A stretch of 64,000 nucleotides of DNA from Kineosporia aurantiaca JCM 3230 (GCA_000719025.1 JODP01000005.1:1-64000), one strand, 5' to 3'; counted from the first letter of the stretch, positions 37,608-45,904 are shown. Notes: generated by a model from the letters alone, not told the origin. A program made the numbers and translations.

Positions 37608-38012
37608 ATGACCGAGAACGCGAACAGCACGACTACGACCAGCTCCCCCGCCCGGCACTCGCTTGACCGGTGGCTGACGATGTGGAACACCGACGGCGCC
37701 ATCGCCCAGGAGATCTGCGCCGACGACTTCCGGATCCATTTCGCGGTGACCGAGCCGGACGGGTCGACCCCCGCCGACGAGATCCGCACGGCCGAAGACT
37801 TTGCGCGGTACCTCGACTGGTGGCACGGGCAGAACCCGGGCGTCGTCTTCACGAACATCGCCAATGCCATCGACGGCGACCACGGCCGGCTGCTGTGGGA
37901 CGTGGAGGCGGACGGGCACCTCGCGGGTGGCGTTGACGTGTTCGACTTCGCCGAGGACGGCCGGATCCGACGGGTCTGGTCGGTCGGCGGCCAGCGGAGC
38001 ATGCGCAGCTGA
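37608..38012 (+). CDS. SnoaL/NTF2-like protein in a remnant-flanked cassette
   Basis: This 134-residue protein has a Thr/Ser-rich N-terminal tail (about 1-15) and then LDRWLTMWNTDGAIAQEICADDFRIHFA, IRTAEDFARYLDWWHGQNPGVVF and VDVFDFAEDGRIRRVWSVGG, an NTF2-like domain. It is 41 bp upstream of a WYL-domain regulator on the same strand, a common pairing in actinobacteria. Substrate unknown. Confidence 0.8.
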   Translation: MTENANSTTTTSSPARHSLDRWLTMWNTDGAIAQEICADDFRIHFAVTEPDGSTPADEIRTAEDFARYLDWWHGQNPGVVFTNIANAIDGDHGRLLWDVEADGHLAGGVDVFDFAEDGRIRRVWSVGGQRSMRS

Positions 38013-38053
38013 CGCACGGCTCCCGGAACGGCTGCCTCTGCCAGACTTGAGGC

Positions 38054-38770
38054 ATGAAGCGAGCCGAGCGGCAGTATGCCCTCGTCGACCTGCTCCGCGG
38101 AGCGCGCCGGCCGTGGTCGGCCGTTCGGCTCGCCGGCGAGTTCGGCGTCTCCTCACGCACTATCGAGCGCGACATCGAGTCGCTCCAGCTTGCCGGGGTC
38201 CCCATCTACGCAGAACACGGCTCTGCGGGCGGCTACTCGATCCTGCGTGAGTACTCGCTGCCGCCGCTGAACCTGTCCGCCGCCGAGTCGCTGGCCGTGC
38301 TCGCCGGGCTCGCGCTGTTGGAGTCCTCGCCGTACCAGGGCGCCGCCCGGCGGGCCCGCGCCAAGATCGCTGCGGTCATGGAGGAGGAACATCGCGGGCC
38401 CGTGCAGGAGATGCTCGGGATGATGCAGGTCATCGAAGCCGTTCCTCCGGCGGACGGCACCGTGGCGCTCAGCCTGCTTTCCGACGCGATCGCGGCCCGG
38501 CGCGTGGTGCGGATCGTCTACCTGGGTGAGGCCGAGGACGGCGGCCCGGACCCCGCGAACAGTACCGTCCGCGACGTCGAGACGATGGGGCTCCTGCGCG
38601 CGGGCGACGCCTGGCTGCTCACCGGTTGGTGCCGACTGCGCCAAGCAATCCGTGGTTTCCGCATCGAGCGAATCACCCGGCTCGAGATCCTTGACGAGGT
38701 TCCGCCACCGCGTGACCCAGCGCTGCTGGAGGCGGACCTTGCGCGGTGGCCGACGCGGCGTCTCATCTGA
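38054..38770 (+). CDS. HTH/WYL-domain transcriptional regulator (YafY/DeoR-type)
   Basis: This 238-residue protein has a winged helix (about 5-60; VRLAGEFGVSSRTIERDIESLQLAGVPIYAE) followed by GSAGGYSI and a WYL domain (about 135-230) in which the eponymous motif is VRIVYLGE, with GLLRAGDAWLLTGWCRLRQAIRGFRIERI downstream. It probably senses a nucleic-acid or small-molecule ligand and regulates the adjacent SnoaL-like gene. Confidence 0.88.
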   Translation: MKRAERQYALVDLLRGARRPWSAVRLAGEFGVSSRTIERDIESLQLAGVPIYAEHGSAGGYSILREYSLPPLNLSAAESLAVLAGLALLESSPYQGAARRARAKIAAVMEEEHRGPVQEMLGMMQVIEAVPPADGTVALSLLSDAIAARRVVRIVYLGEAEDGGPDPANSTVRDVETMGLLRAGDAWLLTGWCRLRQAIRGFRIERITRLEILDEVPPPRDPALLEADLARWPTRRLI

Positions 38771-38838
38771 ACCGCACGGATCCGGACTTGACCGCGCCCT
38801 GCCGGCGCGGCCGTCCCCGGGCCCGGCCAAGAGGTCGT

Positions 38839-38937
38839 CGATCAGGCGGACCCCCGGATCACCAGGTCCGTCGGTACCGTCACCCGGGTGTGTCCTCGCC
38901 GGCCGGCGTCCACCCTTGAGAGCACCGACATCGGGCC
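38839..38937 (-). pseudogene. C-terminal remnant B of a LacI/GalR-type regulator
   Basis: The minus frame ending at TGA 38842-38844 reads HTRVTVPTDLVIRGSA. Compared with remnant A, it has lost about two nucleotides in the preceding Pro-Ala-Gly-Glu-Asp segment, so the frame breaks there. It abuts the 3' end of the DUF234 ATPase gene (38938). Confidence 0.5.
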
Positions 38938-40368
38938 TCAGCCTCGGTGTTGCCAAGCCTGGAACAAGTCATCCGGCCCAAAAGCCGCGTCCAGACCGGT
39001 CAGCGTTGGATCTATCCCGTTGCGGCTGATCGCCAGCAACGGCACCGGCGCGTCTGTGAGGTGCGCCCGCTGCCGCTGCAGCGCGACCAGGTCGTGAGCG
39101 TCGAAAGGAGAGCGATCCAGCCACTTCATCGAACCCACGAACAACAGTTCCTTCGCGATCGGGGCGCGGTCGGCTCCGACCACGTCGATCTCTACGCTGT
39201 TCGAGCGAGTCCAGTACGCCCCCACAACCGGCGCGAGCGGAATTCCCGCACTGGGCAGTAGCCGGGCCAGCGACTCGCGCAGGAGCGGCTCGATCACCCG
39301 CCCACGCCAGCTCACCCAGTGCTTCCGGATCCGCTGCAGCGTGATATCCCCTCGCAGACGCTCCACCTCGGCCAGATGCGGCCCGACGAAAGTCAGCCAG
39401 AAACGCAGGTAGGGATCGGCGATCAGGTAGTGCCTGTCCTTGGACGGCTGAGTGGACAGAGGCAACTCCGCAGCCACCATGCGCTTGGAGATGAGCACCT
39501 CCAGCGCACGGTTCAGCGTGCTGTGCGCAATACCGCCGGCCGCCCGGGCGATATTGGTGAACGTCCGCTCGCCGCTGCCGATGGCCTGCAGCACGTTCGC
39601 CGCCATCGCGGCGTCCGGGAATTCGGCGGCCAGCGAACGCTCGGCCGAGACCAGCAGAGGTGACACCGGATTAGCCAGTTCATCAGCCAGGAACTGCCAA
39701 AGATCAGCACCTGGTGACCAGTTCGCGCAGATCAACGGGAGGCCCCCGGTGACCAGGCTCGCGTCGAAGGCATCCACCGGCTCCAGGTGCAGCATCTGCG
39801 CCACCTCGACCGGGTTGAGCGGCCCGAGCACCAGTTGCGTGCCCCGCTGATGGAAGGGACGCCCGTAGGAGTCCAGAGCCTCCATCATGGCCAGATCCGA
39901 GCCGATCAGGATGAGGAGCACCGGCTTGCGGCTCAGCTCGCGGTCCCACGAGCGTTGCAGAATGCCCTCGAAAGTGTCTACCCGTTCCATCAGGTAGGGC
40001 ACCTCATCCATCACGACGATGCTCGGCCGGTCCTCCGGCAGGATGCCGGCCAACTGCCTTAGGGCCGCGCTCCAGTTGCCCGGCGTCGATTCCTCGAACA
40101 CCGCGCGCTCGGGCAAGGTGGACGAAATGACCGCTTCGGTGAACGCCTCGAGCTCAAGCTCTGACGAGGCGCCCGCCGCGGTGAAGAACATGAACGGCAC
40201 GTCCGCACGGTCGGCGAACGCCTCCACCAGGCTGGACTTGCCGATCCGCCGCCGGCCGCACATCAGCAGGCACTTGCCGGGCCGCGACCCGTCGACCGAC
40301 GACCGCACCGAGGCAAGCATGGTGTCCAACACGGACAATTCATGCTCTCGGCCTACGAACTCGACCAC
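38938..40368 (-). CDS. AAA-type ATPase with DUF234 C-terminal nuclease-like domain
   Basis: This 476-residue protein opens with VEFVGREHEL, then Walker A GRRRIGKSS (38-46, Lys44) and Walker B SIVVMDEVPYL (about 115). A winged-helix segment follows (about 270-330; NIARAAGGIAHSTLNRALEVLISKRMVA), and the C-terminal DUF234 part has VEIDVVGADRAPIAKELLFVGSMKW, reminiscent of PD-(D/E)xK nucleases. Archaeal-type ATPases of this family are widespread, mobile and of uncertain function. It is preceded by a very strong palindrome at 40391-40421, suggesting tight autoregulation. Confidence 0.85.
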   Translation of the reverse strand: MVEFVGREHELSVLDTMLASVRSSVDGSRPGKCLLMCGRRRIGKSSLVEAFADRADVPFMFFTAAGASSELELEAFTEAVISSTLPERAVFEESTPGNWSAALRQLAGILPEDRPSIVVMDEVPYLMERVDTFEGILQRSWDRELSRKPVLLILIGSDLAMMEALDSYGRPFHQRGTQLVLGPLNPVEVAQMLHLEPVDAFDASLVTGGLPLICANWSPGADLWQFLADELANPVSPLLVSAERSLAAEFPDAAMAANVLQAIGSGERTFTNIARAAGGIAHSTLNRALEVLISKRMVAAELPLSTQPSKDRHYLIADPYLRFWLTFVGPHLAEVERLRGDITLQRIRKHWVSWRGRVIEPLLRESLARLLPSAGIPLAPVVGAYWTRSNSVEIDVVGADRAPIAKELLFVGSMKWLDRSPFDAHDLVALQRQRAHLTDAPVPLLAISRNGIDPTLTGLDAAFGPDDLFQAWQHRG

Positions 40369-40383
40369 GCTACTCCTAGCGTC

Positions 40384-40421
40384 AGAGATACTATCGCTAG
40401 AGATACTATCTCTAGCGATAG
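40384..40421. promoter_or_regulatory. 15-bp perfect palindrome with embedded direct repeats, putative operator
   Basis: CTATCGCTAGAGATA (40391-40405) is mirrored exactly by 40407-40421 around a single C. Within and just before it, AGAGATACTA occurs twice (40384 and 40400). The element is AT-rich in a GC-rich setting and lies 23 bp upstream of the DUF234 ATPase start and 82 bp upstream of the divergent gene at 40503. Confidence 0.75.
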
Positions 40422-40502
40422 TAACTAGCCAGGTCCTCTCAGGTACCGTTCATCCCCCACACTTGATCTCCAACCTGCTCGGCGGACTCCTGAGGACGGG
40501 CC

Positions 40503-40907
40503 ATGACCAAGACCTGGGCTGACGTTCTCAACCTCATCGCACGCGATGGGCGGGTGACGCCGGTCGAGGCGGTTGCGGACCAGTGGCTGATCGAGAGGTT
40601 CGAAGGTCAGGACCTGAACCCGCCGACTCTCCTGGAGTTGGCCGTCCCCGACGCTTTCGAGCAGTACGCCATCGCCAGCGGTTCCTCGGCCCGCCAATCC
40701 GGGGACGAAGTCGCCTACCGGGCCCTTGTCCTCTTCTTCGAGGCCTACCTCGCGGTCGAGTCCAGGGCGACCCGCCTGATGATGGACGCCAGCGGCCTGC
40801 ATCCTTTCGACCGGTTGCCCTATGCCCCGGTGGACGTTCACCCGCAGGACCGGGGACGACTGAAGTGGGGCACCGCGCCGAAGAACAGGGACGACGGGAC
40901 CGGCTGA
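40503..40907 (+). CDS. Hypothetical protein divergent from the DUF234 ATPase
   Basis: This 134-residue protein (MTKTWADVLNLIARDGRVTP...) is largely helical. Features include AVADQWLIERFEGQDLNPPTLLELAVPDAF and EVAYRALVLFFEAYLAVESRATRLMMDASG, with a polar C-terminus. No family recognised. A GGAC-type RBS precedes ATG 40503. It shares the palindrome-containing intergenic region with the ATPase gene, so both may respond to the same regulator. Confidence 0.6.
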   Translation: MTKTWADVLNLIARDGRVTPVEAVADQWLIERFEGQDLNPPTLLELAVPDAFEQYAIASGSSARQSGDEVAYRALVLFFEAYLAVESRATRLMMDASGLHPFDRLPYAPVDVHPQDRGRLKWGTAPKNRDDGTG

Positions 40908-40920
40908 GGCCGGGCGGTGA

Positions 40921-41100
40921 TCAGCCGAAGACGGCCAGGCGGTTGGTCGCCGACACGGCCAGCACGCCGCCACCGATGGCCGAGCCCTCGTTCTTCAGGT
41001 GATCGACCTGCGGGTCGATCGTGCCACCGGCGTGACCGGTCCAGACCTGCTTGCTGCGCCACCAGAGCGTGATCAGGTATCTGGAACCGGGCGAAAGCAC
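40921..41100 (-). pseudogene. Remnant of a beta-propeller/lectin-like protein C-terminus
   Basis: The minus frame ending at TGA 40921-40923 reads SPGSRYLITLWWRSKQVWTG, then GTIDPQVDHLKNEGSAIGGG and VLAVSATNRLAVFG. The last strand-rich unit resembles PLL-like or sialidase-type propeller blades (SAPAVSS...NRLDVF). There is no start or upstream portion, so only a 3' fragment remains. Confidence 0.45.
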
Positions 41101-41118
41101 CCGCCGAGGGTGTCGCCC

Positions 41119-41149
41119 CGGGCCCGGTGTCCTCGCAACGCCGGGCCCG
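41119..41149 (-). terminator. Terminator downstream of the secreted Ca-site protein gene
   Basis: CGGGCCCGG (41119-41127) pairs perfectly with 41141-41149. It lies 34 bp beyond the stop of the minus-strand gene at 41183. No T tract. Confidence 0.55.
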
Positions 41150-41182
41150 TTGCTCCCCCCATTCCCCCTGCTGAAAAGCCGA

Positions 41183-41998
41183 TCAGTGAGCCTTCTTGAC
41201 CTGGACGTAGTCGCTGCCGGAGGTCGAGGCCGCGGTGATGTCGCTGCCGGAGTAGACGGCCCGCCAGTGACCCGAACGCGTGGCCTTCACCGTGGTCTTC
41301 AGCTTCCCGGCCTTCGCGGTGACGGTCTTGACGGTGTGGTAGCTCGTCTGGTCCGCCGCCTTGAACTGGACCTTCACCTTGGCATCGATGTCGGTCCAGG
41401 TGCCGGTGCTCCAGTCGGCGGTGGACAACGTGGCCGACAACTTGACCGGCTTGCCCTTGCGGACCGGCTCGGGCGAGGCGTTGAAGGTGTCGCCGAACTT
41501 GGTCTGTCGCAGCAGGTTGATCTCGCCGCCCAGGCCCTCCAGGCTGACGTCACCTTCGTTCTCGTAGCCGTCGTGGTTGACGTCCACGAAGACGTCGGCG
41601 TAGATCGGGTTGGGCCCGGCGAGGTCATTGCCCGGGATGAAGTCCAGACCATGGGTGACGCCGGGGATCGGGTCGACGATGCCCGAACCGCCGTGACTGC
41701 AGTCGTAATTCGATGGCCCCGCGTAGTGGTAGTTGCAGGCCGCGATCCAGAAGCCATGAGCGCTGGTACCCAGACCGAAGCCGCGCACGGCGAACTTGAT
41801 GTCCTGGTCGTCGCAGGTGGTCTTGACGCCGAACTGCACCCGCTTCTCGACGATACCGATCACCGCCTGGTGCGGCGTGATCTCGGTGACCGTGCACTCG
41901 TCGGCCGGCTCGGCCGCGAGGGCCGGGCCGGCCAGGAAGAGCGAGGTCGAGGCCAGGGCGGCGGTGGCGAAACCGCCCAGGATGGTTCGTTTGATCAT
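41183..41998 (-). CDS. Secreted protein with calcium-binding (DxNxDG) motif and C-terminal Ig-like domain
   Basis: ATG 41998 gives 271 residues with a clear Sec signal peptide (IKRTILGGFATAALASTSLFLAGPALA, cleavage after ALA). The mature part has paired Cys residues (AACNYH, YDCSHGG) and DVNHDGYENEGD near residue 155, an EF-hand/dockerin-like Ca2+ loop. The last ~95 residues look like a beta-sandwich (VKLSATLSTADWSTG ... RAVYSGSDITAASTSG). Exported; function unknown. It stands alone. Confidence 0.75.
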   Translation of the reverse strand: MIKRTILGGFATAALASTSLFLAGPALAAEPADECTVTEITPHQAVIGIVEKRVQFGVKTTCDDQDIKFAVRGFGLGTSAHGFWIAACNYHYAGPSNYDCSHGGSGIVDPIPGVTHGLDFIPGNDLAGPNPIYADVFVDVNHDGYENEGDVSLEGLGGEINLLRQTKFGDTFNASPEPVRKGKPVKLSATLSTADWSTGTWTDIDAKVKVQFKAADQTSYHTVKTVTAKAGKLKTTVKATRSGHWRAVYSGSDITAASTSGSDYVQVKKAH

Positions 41999-42200
41999 CG
42001 GGAGTCTCCCGTCAGGTGTGTTCACCGGTAAGGAACGTGCCCCCAACGTTACGAGCCCATTAAGAATTTTGTGCCGTTTTGAGCTTCTCATACCCAAGCA
42101 CCAAGATGACGCGAAAGTCCTCTCATGAAAGCTCGCGGAGAGTTACACTCACCGACCCAGAATCCCGGCCTCACTTCATCATTGAGGGGTGCACCCCACG

Positions 42201-43109
42201 TCATGCGCCGGACGCCGCTGCATCCTTCGCTCGGGGGCCCACCGCGGGGTAGTTCTTTTCGAGGAATTCGCGGTAGCTGGTGGGCCGGTAGCCGATGAGC
42301 CGCTCCAGATCGTCGGTGCTCTTGCTGAACGAGCCGAGACCGACGCCGGCGACCCAGGCCGTCAGGAACTCGGCGACCGGCCGGGGCAGGCCCTTCTCGA
42401 CATGACTTTCGAGGTATTCCTCCACTGCGACGGGCAGATACGGAACCGTCGTGCCGTGAATTTCACTCAACACGGCGGCGATGTCCCGGTACGACGCCGC
42501 CTCGCTCCCGTTCAGCGTGTAGGTCTTGTTCTCGTGGCCGTCCTCGGTCAGCACGGCCGCATTGCCAGCGGCGAGGTCACGCAGCAGCGCAGGCGCCATC
42601 GTGCCATCACCGGGGGGAACTCGCACGCCCTTCTCATACGCATCGGCTCCGATGTAGCCCTCAAACTGGTCGAGATACATCGGGTTACGAAGGATGGTGT
42701 AGGTCAGCCCCGAGGCACGCAGCGTCTGCTCCGTGAAGACGTCGGACTCGGTGACTCCCACCTGATTGATGCCGAGTTCCTCGTCACGCTGGATCGATGT
42801 GTAGATCACGTGCTCGACACCAGCGTGCTTGGCGGCCGTAATGGCGTTGTAATGCTGCATGTTCCGATCCGTGAATGCCTGGGCCGAAACGAGCAGGAGC
42901 CTGTCCACGCCTTCGAAAGCTTTTATGAGAGAAACGTAATCGAAGTAGTCGCCCTGGCGGATGTCCACTCCTCGCTCGGCCAGGTCCGCTGCCCGTTCGG
43001 GGGTGCGGGAGAGCCCGGCCAGTTGCTCGGCGGGCAGGCGTTCGAGCAGGATTTCCAGGGTCAGACGCCCCAGGTTTCCCGTGGCTCCGGTGACGAGCAG
43101 CTTTCCCAT
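42201..43109 (-). CDS. NAD(P)-binding atypical SDR, NmrA/QorB-like quinone reductase
   Basis: This 302-residue protein has the Rossmann motif LLVTGATGNLGRLTLEILL at the start and YTSIQRDEELG, TESDVFTEQTLRASGLTYTILRNPMYLD typical of NmrA-like or QOR2-type SDRs without the YxxxK pair. It likely reduces quinones or senses NADPH redox state. It is 33 bp downstream of the zinc-type alcohol dehydrogenase-like gene and probably co-transcribed with it. Confidence 0.87.
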   Translation of the reverse strand: MGKLLVTGATGNLGRLTLEILLERLPAEQLAGLSRTPERAADLAERGVDIRQGDYFDYVSLIKAFEGVDRLLLVSAQAFTDRNMQHYNAITAAKHAGVEHVIYTSIQRDEELGINQVGVTESDVFTEQTLRASGLTYTILRNPMYLDQFEGYIGADAYEKGVRVPPGDGTMAPALLRDLAAGNAAVLTEDGHENKTYTLNGSEAASYRDIAAVLSEIHGTTVPYLPVAVEEYLESHVEKGLPRPVAEFLTAWVAGVGLGSFSKSTDDLERLIGYRPTSYREFLEKNYPAVGPRAKDAAASGA

Positions 43110-43142
43110 GCGTCATTTCCTGTTCTGTCGTTCGGTGATTGA

Positions 43143-44123
43143 TCAAGCGGTGATGACGGTTTTACCGATCGTGCGACCGCTTTCGGCGAGCGAGTGAGCT
43201 TCACGCATGGCGTCCACCGTGAGGCCGTGCAGTTCCGTCGTCACGATGGGACGCACGTGATCCAGCAGCTCGGATAGGATCTGGCCCTGGCGGTGCACAT
43301 CGTGGCCGGTGATGACTCTGCTGAAAATCATTTCCGTGTGTAGGGATACGGATTTCTGGATGAGAGGTTCGATGTCGGTGGCGCCGGTAAGGTCGGTGGT
43401 TGCCACATGGCCGAACGGTCGAAGGACGCCAGCGATCCAGCCGATGTTGTCGGCGGTTCCCTTGGCCGAGAACACCAGATCGATCTGGTCCACGCCTGCA
43501 GCCCGCAGCTGGCCGGCAACGTCCTTTGTGTGGTCGATTACCAGGTCGGCGCCCATGGCCGTGCACCACTCACGAGATTCCGATCGAGAGGCCGTGCTGA
43601 TCACCCGAGCGGACGTCCTGCTCTTGAGCAGTTGGGTGGCCATCGAGCCCACGCCTCCGGCACCGCCTACGACCAGGACGTTCTCGACCCCGGCCGGCAG
43701 GCCGCTCTGATCCCGGAACAGGGCTTCCCAGGCAGTGACGCCACCGACGGGCAAGGAGGCGGCGTCTGCGAAGGAGAGCTGATCCGGAATCCTGGCGACG
43801 ACCCGGTAGTCAACGGCCAAGCGTTCGGCCCAACAACCGTCCCTCATTACGTCTCCGGTGCCCATGACCCGGTCGCCGATGGAAAATCCCTGCGCCGCCG
43901 GCCCCGTCCCGACCACCACCCCGGCGAACTCCCAGCCGAGGATGACGCGCCCGCCCGGAGGTGCGCTGCGCATCTGCCGGATGGCCGCCTCGCCCGGGTT
44001 GACGCCCACGGCCCGTACCTCGATCAGCAGATCGTTCTCACGCATCTGCGGTTCGTCCACATCCATGAGCTCCAGGGCGAACGCCTTGAGCGGATGGGCT
44101 TTCTCGTACGCCAAAGCCTTCAC
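43143..44123 (-). CDS. Zinc-type alcohol dehydrogenase-like / quinone oxidoreductase (MDR family)
   Basis: This 326-residue medium-chain dehydrogenase has GWEFAGVVVGTGPAAQGFSIGDRVMG in the substrate domain and the NADPH motif VLVVGGAGGVGSMATQLL (about 155-172). Catalytic-zinc Cys/His ligands are absent, as in quinone oxidoreductases. It forms a two-gene unit with the NmrA-like gene, and its promoter region is shared with a divergent TetR gene. Confidence 0.88.
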   Translation of the reverse strand: MKALAYEKAHPLKAFALELMDVDEPQMRENDLLIEVRAVGVNPGEAAIRQMRSAPPGGRVILGWEFAGVVVGTGPAAQGFSIGDRVMGTGDVMRDGCWAERLAVDYRVVARIPDQLSFADAASLPVGGVTAWEALFRDQSGLPAGVENVLVVGGAGGVGSMATQLLKSRTSARVISTASRSESREWCTAMGADLVIDHTKDVAGQLRAAGVDQIDLVFSAKGTADNIGWIAGVLRPFGHVATTDLTGATDIEPLIQKSVSLHTEMIFSRVITGHDVHRQGQILSELLDHVRPIVTTELHGLTVDAMREAHSLAESGRTIGKTVITA

Positions 44124-44210
44124 TCAGCACTCCTCTCGGTGTGGTGGAGGGCAGTCCTGCTCGGGCCGACGCCGTCAGGCAACGTCCATCGGCGTACACC
44201 CACGGATTTT

Positions 44211-44240
44211 GATGACGTCCGTCATCGATAGAATATCGAT
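44211..44240. promoter_or_regulatory. TetR-type operator candidates near the dehydrogenase promoter
   Basis: Two adjoining inverted repeats: GATGAC-GTCC-GTCATC at 44211-44226 and ATCGATA-GAA-TATCGAT at 44224-44240. They lie about 90-115 bp upstream of the dehydrogenase start. The first shares the GATGA half-site with the element at 44293. Confidence 0.6.
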
Positions 44241-44292
44241 GGGCATCATCGTTCGCTGTCAAGGCCGCGACCCCGGGCGTTCCCACCATCAA

Positions 44293-44310
44293 TGATGACG
44301 GGTATCATCA
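44293..44310. promoter_or_regulatory. Second TetR-type operator candidate
   Basis: TGATGA-CGGGTA-TCATCA is a perfect 6-bp inverted repeat with a 6-nt spacer, 69 bp upstream of the tetR start. Its TGATGA half-site recurs in the 44211 element, suggesting a single regulator controls both directions. Confidence 0.55.
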
Positions 44311-44378
44311 AGCGTTGGAGTGGCGTAAGCCCAGCTCAGACACGGCTTGGTCGCTCACCCGCCCGGGAAGGAGATCAC

Positions 44379-44990
44379 ATGCCCCGCCTCACGCAGGAGC
44401 AGAAGAAGCTCAACCACGACAAGATCATTGAGGCCGCGGGCCGGGGGTTTCGCACCCACGGCGTCAACGGGATCGGCATCGCCGAGGTGATGAAGGCGGC
44501 CGAGATGACGCACGGCGGCTTCTACAACCACTTCGACTCCAAGGACGACCTCGCCCGGGAAGTCATCCGGCAGGGCTTCACCAGCTCCCTCACGGCCCTG
44601 GCCGACATCCGCGAAGAACATCCCGGCTCGGCCCGGGCGGCCCTGGACCACATGTTCGACCAGTACCTGAACGCCCGGCACCGCGACCATCCCGAAAATG
44701 GCTGCGCGTCAGCTGCCTTGGTTACGGACGCCGGTCGCGACGGCGTCGCGGCCCAGTCGGAGTACCAGCACGGACTCGACGGTTTCTTCAGCGCCATCAC
44801 GGACATGGTGCTCGAGAATGCATCTCAGTCCGGCGCTGACCTGAATGCGGAACAGGCCCGCGAGCAGGCTATTGCCGTGTTCAGTCAGATGGTCGGTGCG
44901 CTCGTCATCTCGCGCGCGGTCGCCAAGTCCTCCCCCGAGCTGGCGGACGAGATCCTCACGGCGAACACCACCCAGCTCAAGCAGGCCTGA
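44379..44990 (+). CDS. TetR-family repressor divergent from the dehydrogenase pair
   Basis: ATG 44379 follows AAGGAGATCAC; product 203 residues. The helix-turn-helix is GIGIAEVMKAAEMTHGGFYNHFDSKDDLAREVI, of the AcrR/NemR-like subgroup whose C-terminus ends in AVAKSSPELADEIL; ENGCASAAL contains a Cys at the position used for electrophile sensing in NemR-like repressors. With quinone-reductase-type targets next door, an electrophile/quinone response is a reasonable inference. Confidence 0.87.
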   Translation: MPRLTQEQKKLNHDKIIEAAGRGFRTHGVNGIGIAEVMKAAEMTHGGFYNHFDSKDDLAREVIRQGFTSSLTALADIREEHPGSARAALDHMFDQYLNARHRDHPENGCASAALVTDAGRDGVAAQSEYQHGLDGFFSAITDMVLENASQSGADLNAEQAREQAIAVFSQMVGALVISRAVAKSSPELADEILTANTTQLKQA

Positions 44991-45007
44991 GCGGCCCCAA
45001 ACGCAAG

Positions 45008-45054
45008 AAGCTCCTGGTGGGATCCCGATTGTCGAGATCCAGCACCAGGAGCTT
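45008..45054. terminator. Bidirectional terminator between tetR and the frameshifted secreted-protein gene
   Basis: A perfect 12-bp stem (AAGCTCCTGGTG, 45008-45019, with 45043-45054) encloses a 23-nt loop that can form an inner GGATC/GATCC stem. It lies 18 bp from either stop codon between convergent genes. Confidence 0.8.
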
Positions 45055-45071
45055 CCGGGTGGGGCGGGTGA

Positions 45072-45904
45072 TCAGGCCTTGGAGACGACGACCTTGCCCT
45101 TGACGAGGGTGATCTTGTAGGCGACGACCTTGTGCGTGTACCGGTTCTTCGCGAAGATCCGGACACCGTTCTTGACCTTGCCGGTACGGGTGCTGATCGA
45201 GGAAGCGCCCTTGGCGTTGTCCTGCTTGGTGATGCTGGCGGCGGACTGGCGGATGCGGGCCACAGTGACCTTCTTGTGCGCCTTGCGCGCGGTGGTCTTG
45301 GCCTCGTCACCAGGGTGTAGCGAACGCCGCCGCTGTCGCCGAACGAGGACTTGTCGGCCTTGGCGACCGTCTTGGTCGTGAGGTCGCTGGTGGGGTCCTC
45401 CAAACCGGTGGAGTCGGCGTCGGCCTTGGGCGTCGTCGGGTCGGCCATGAAAACGTAGCGGGCGTTGGACTTCTTGAGGTACTTCAGCGCCTGCTTGAGT
45501 GTCGACTTACCGAGCATGGAGCCCCACAGGTCGCTCCGGAGCCCGATCCAGCCGCCGACCCCCGCGATGTCCACGGAGTCGTACGAACCGCCGACGCCTT
45601 CGCCGGAGGAAATGAAGTGCTCATTTCCGGCCCGATCGACGATCGTGGTCACCTTGAACGCCTGGGCCGGGTCCACCGTGGCGGCCATGACCGAGGTGAA
45701 GCCCTCGGCCAGCGCCGCCTTCTGGGAATCGCTGGAGGCCTTGGCGATCTCGGCCAGAGCGTCGGCGACGGGGTAGGCGGCAGCCGCCGAGGTGGTGCCG
45801 GTGGCCGAGAGCGCGGTGGTGCCCGTCGCGGCCTGCGCCGGGAGGGCGCCACCGGCGAGAACGGCGGCCACCAGGACGGAGGTGGCCAGCGAAGTGCGAT
45901 GCAT
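45072..45904 (-). pseudogene. Secreted hypothetical protein gene interrupted by a single-base frameshift
   Basis: From ATG 45904 a signal peptide (TSLATSVLVAAVLAGGALPAQAA) and an acidic globular region read normally to GVRYTLV at about 45310. There the frame switches to an Arg/Pro/Ser-rich nonsense tail, while another minus frame picks up sensible sequence (EAKTTARKAHKKVTVARIRQ, then KGASSISTRTGKVKNG and a Lys-rich end) to a stop at 45072. One missing G in GTG(G)ACGAG would restore a protein of about 277 residues. It may be a real inactivating mutation or a sequence error. Family unrecognised. Confidence 0.7.
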
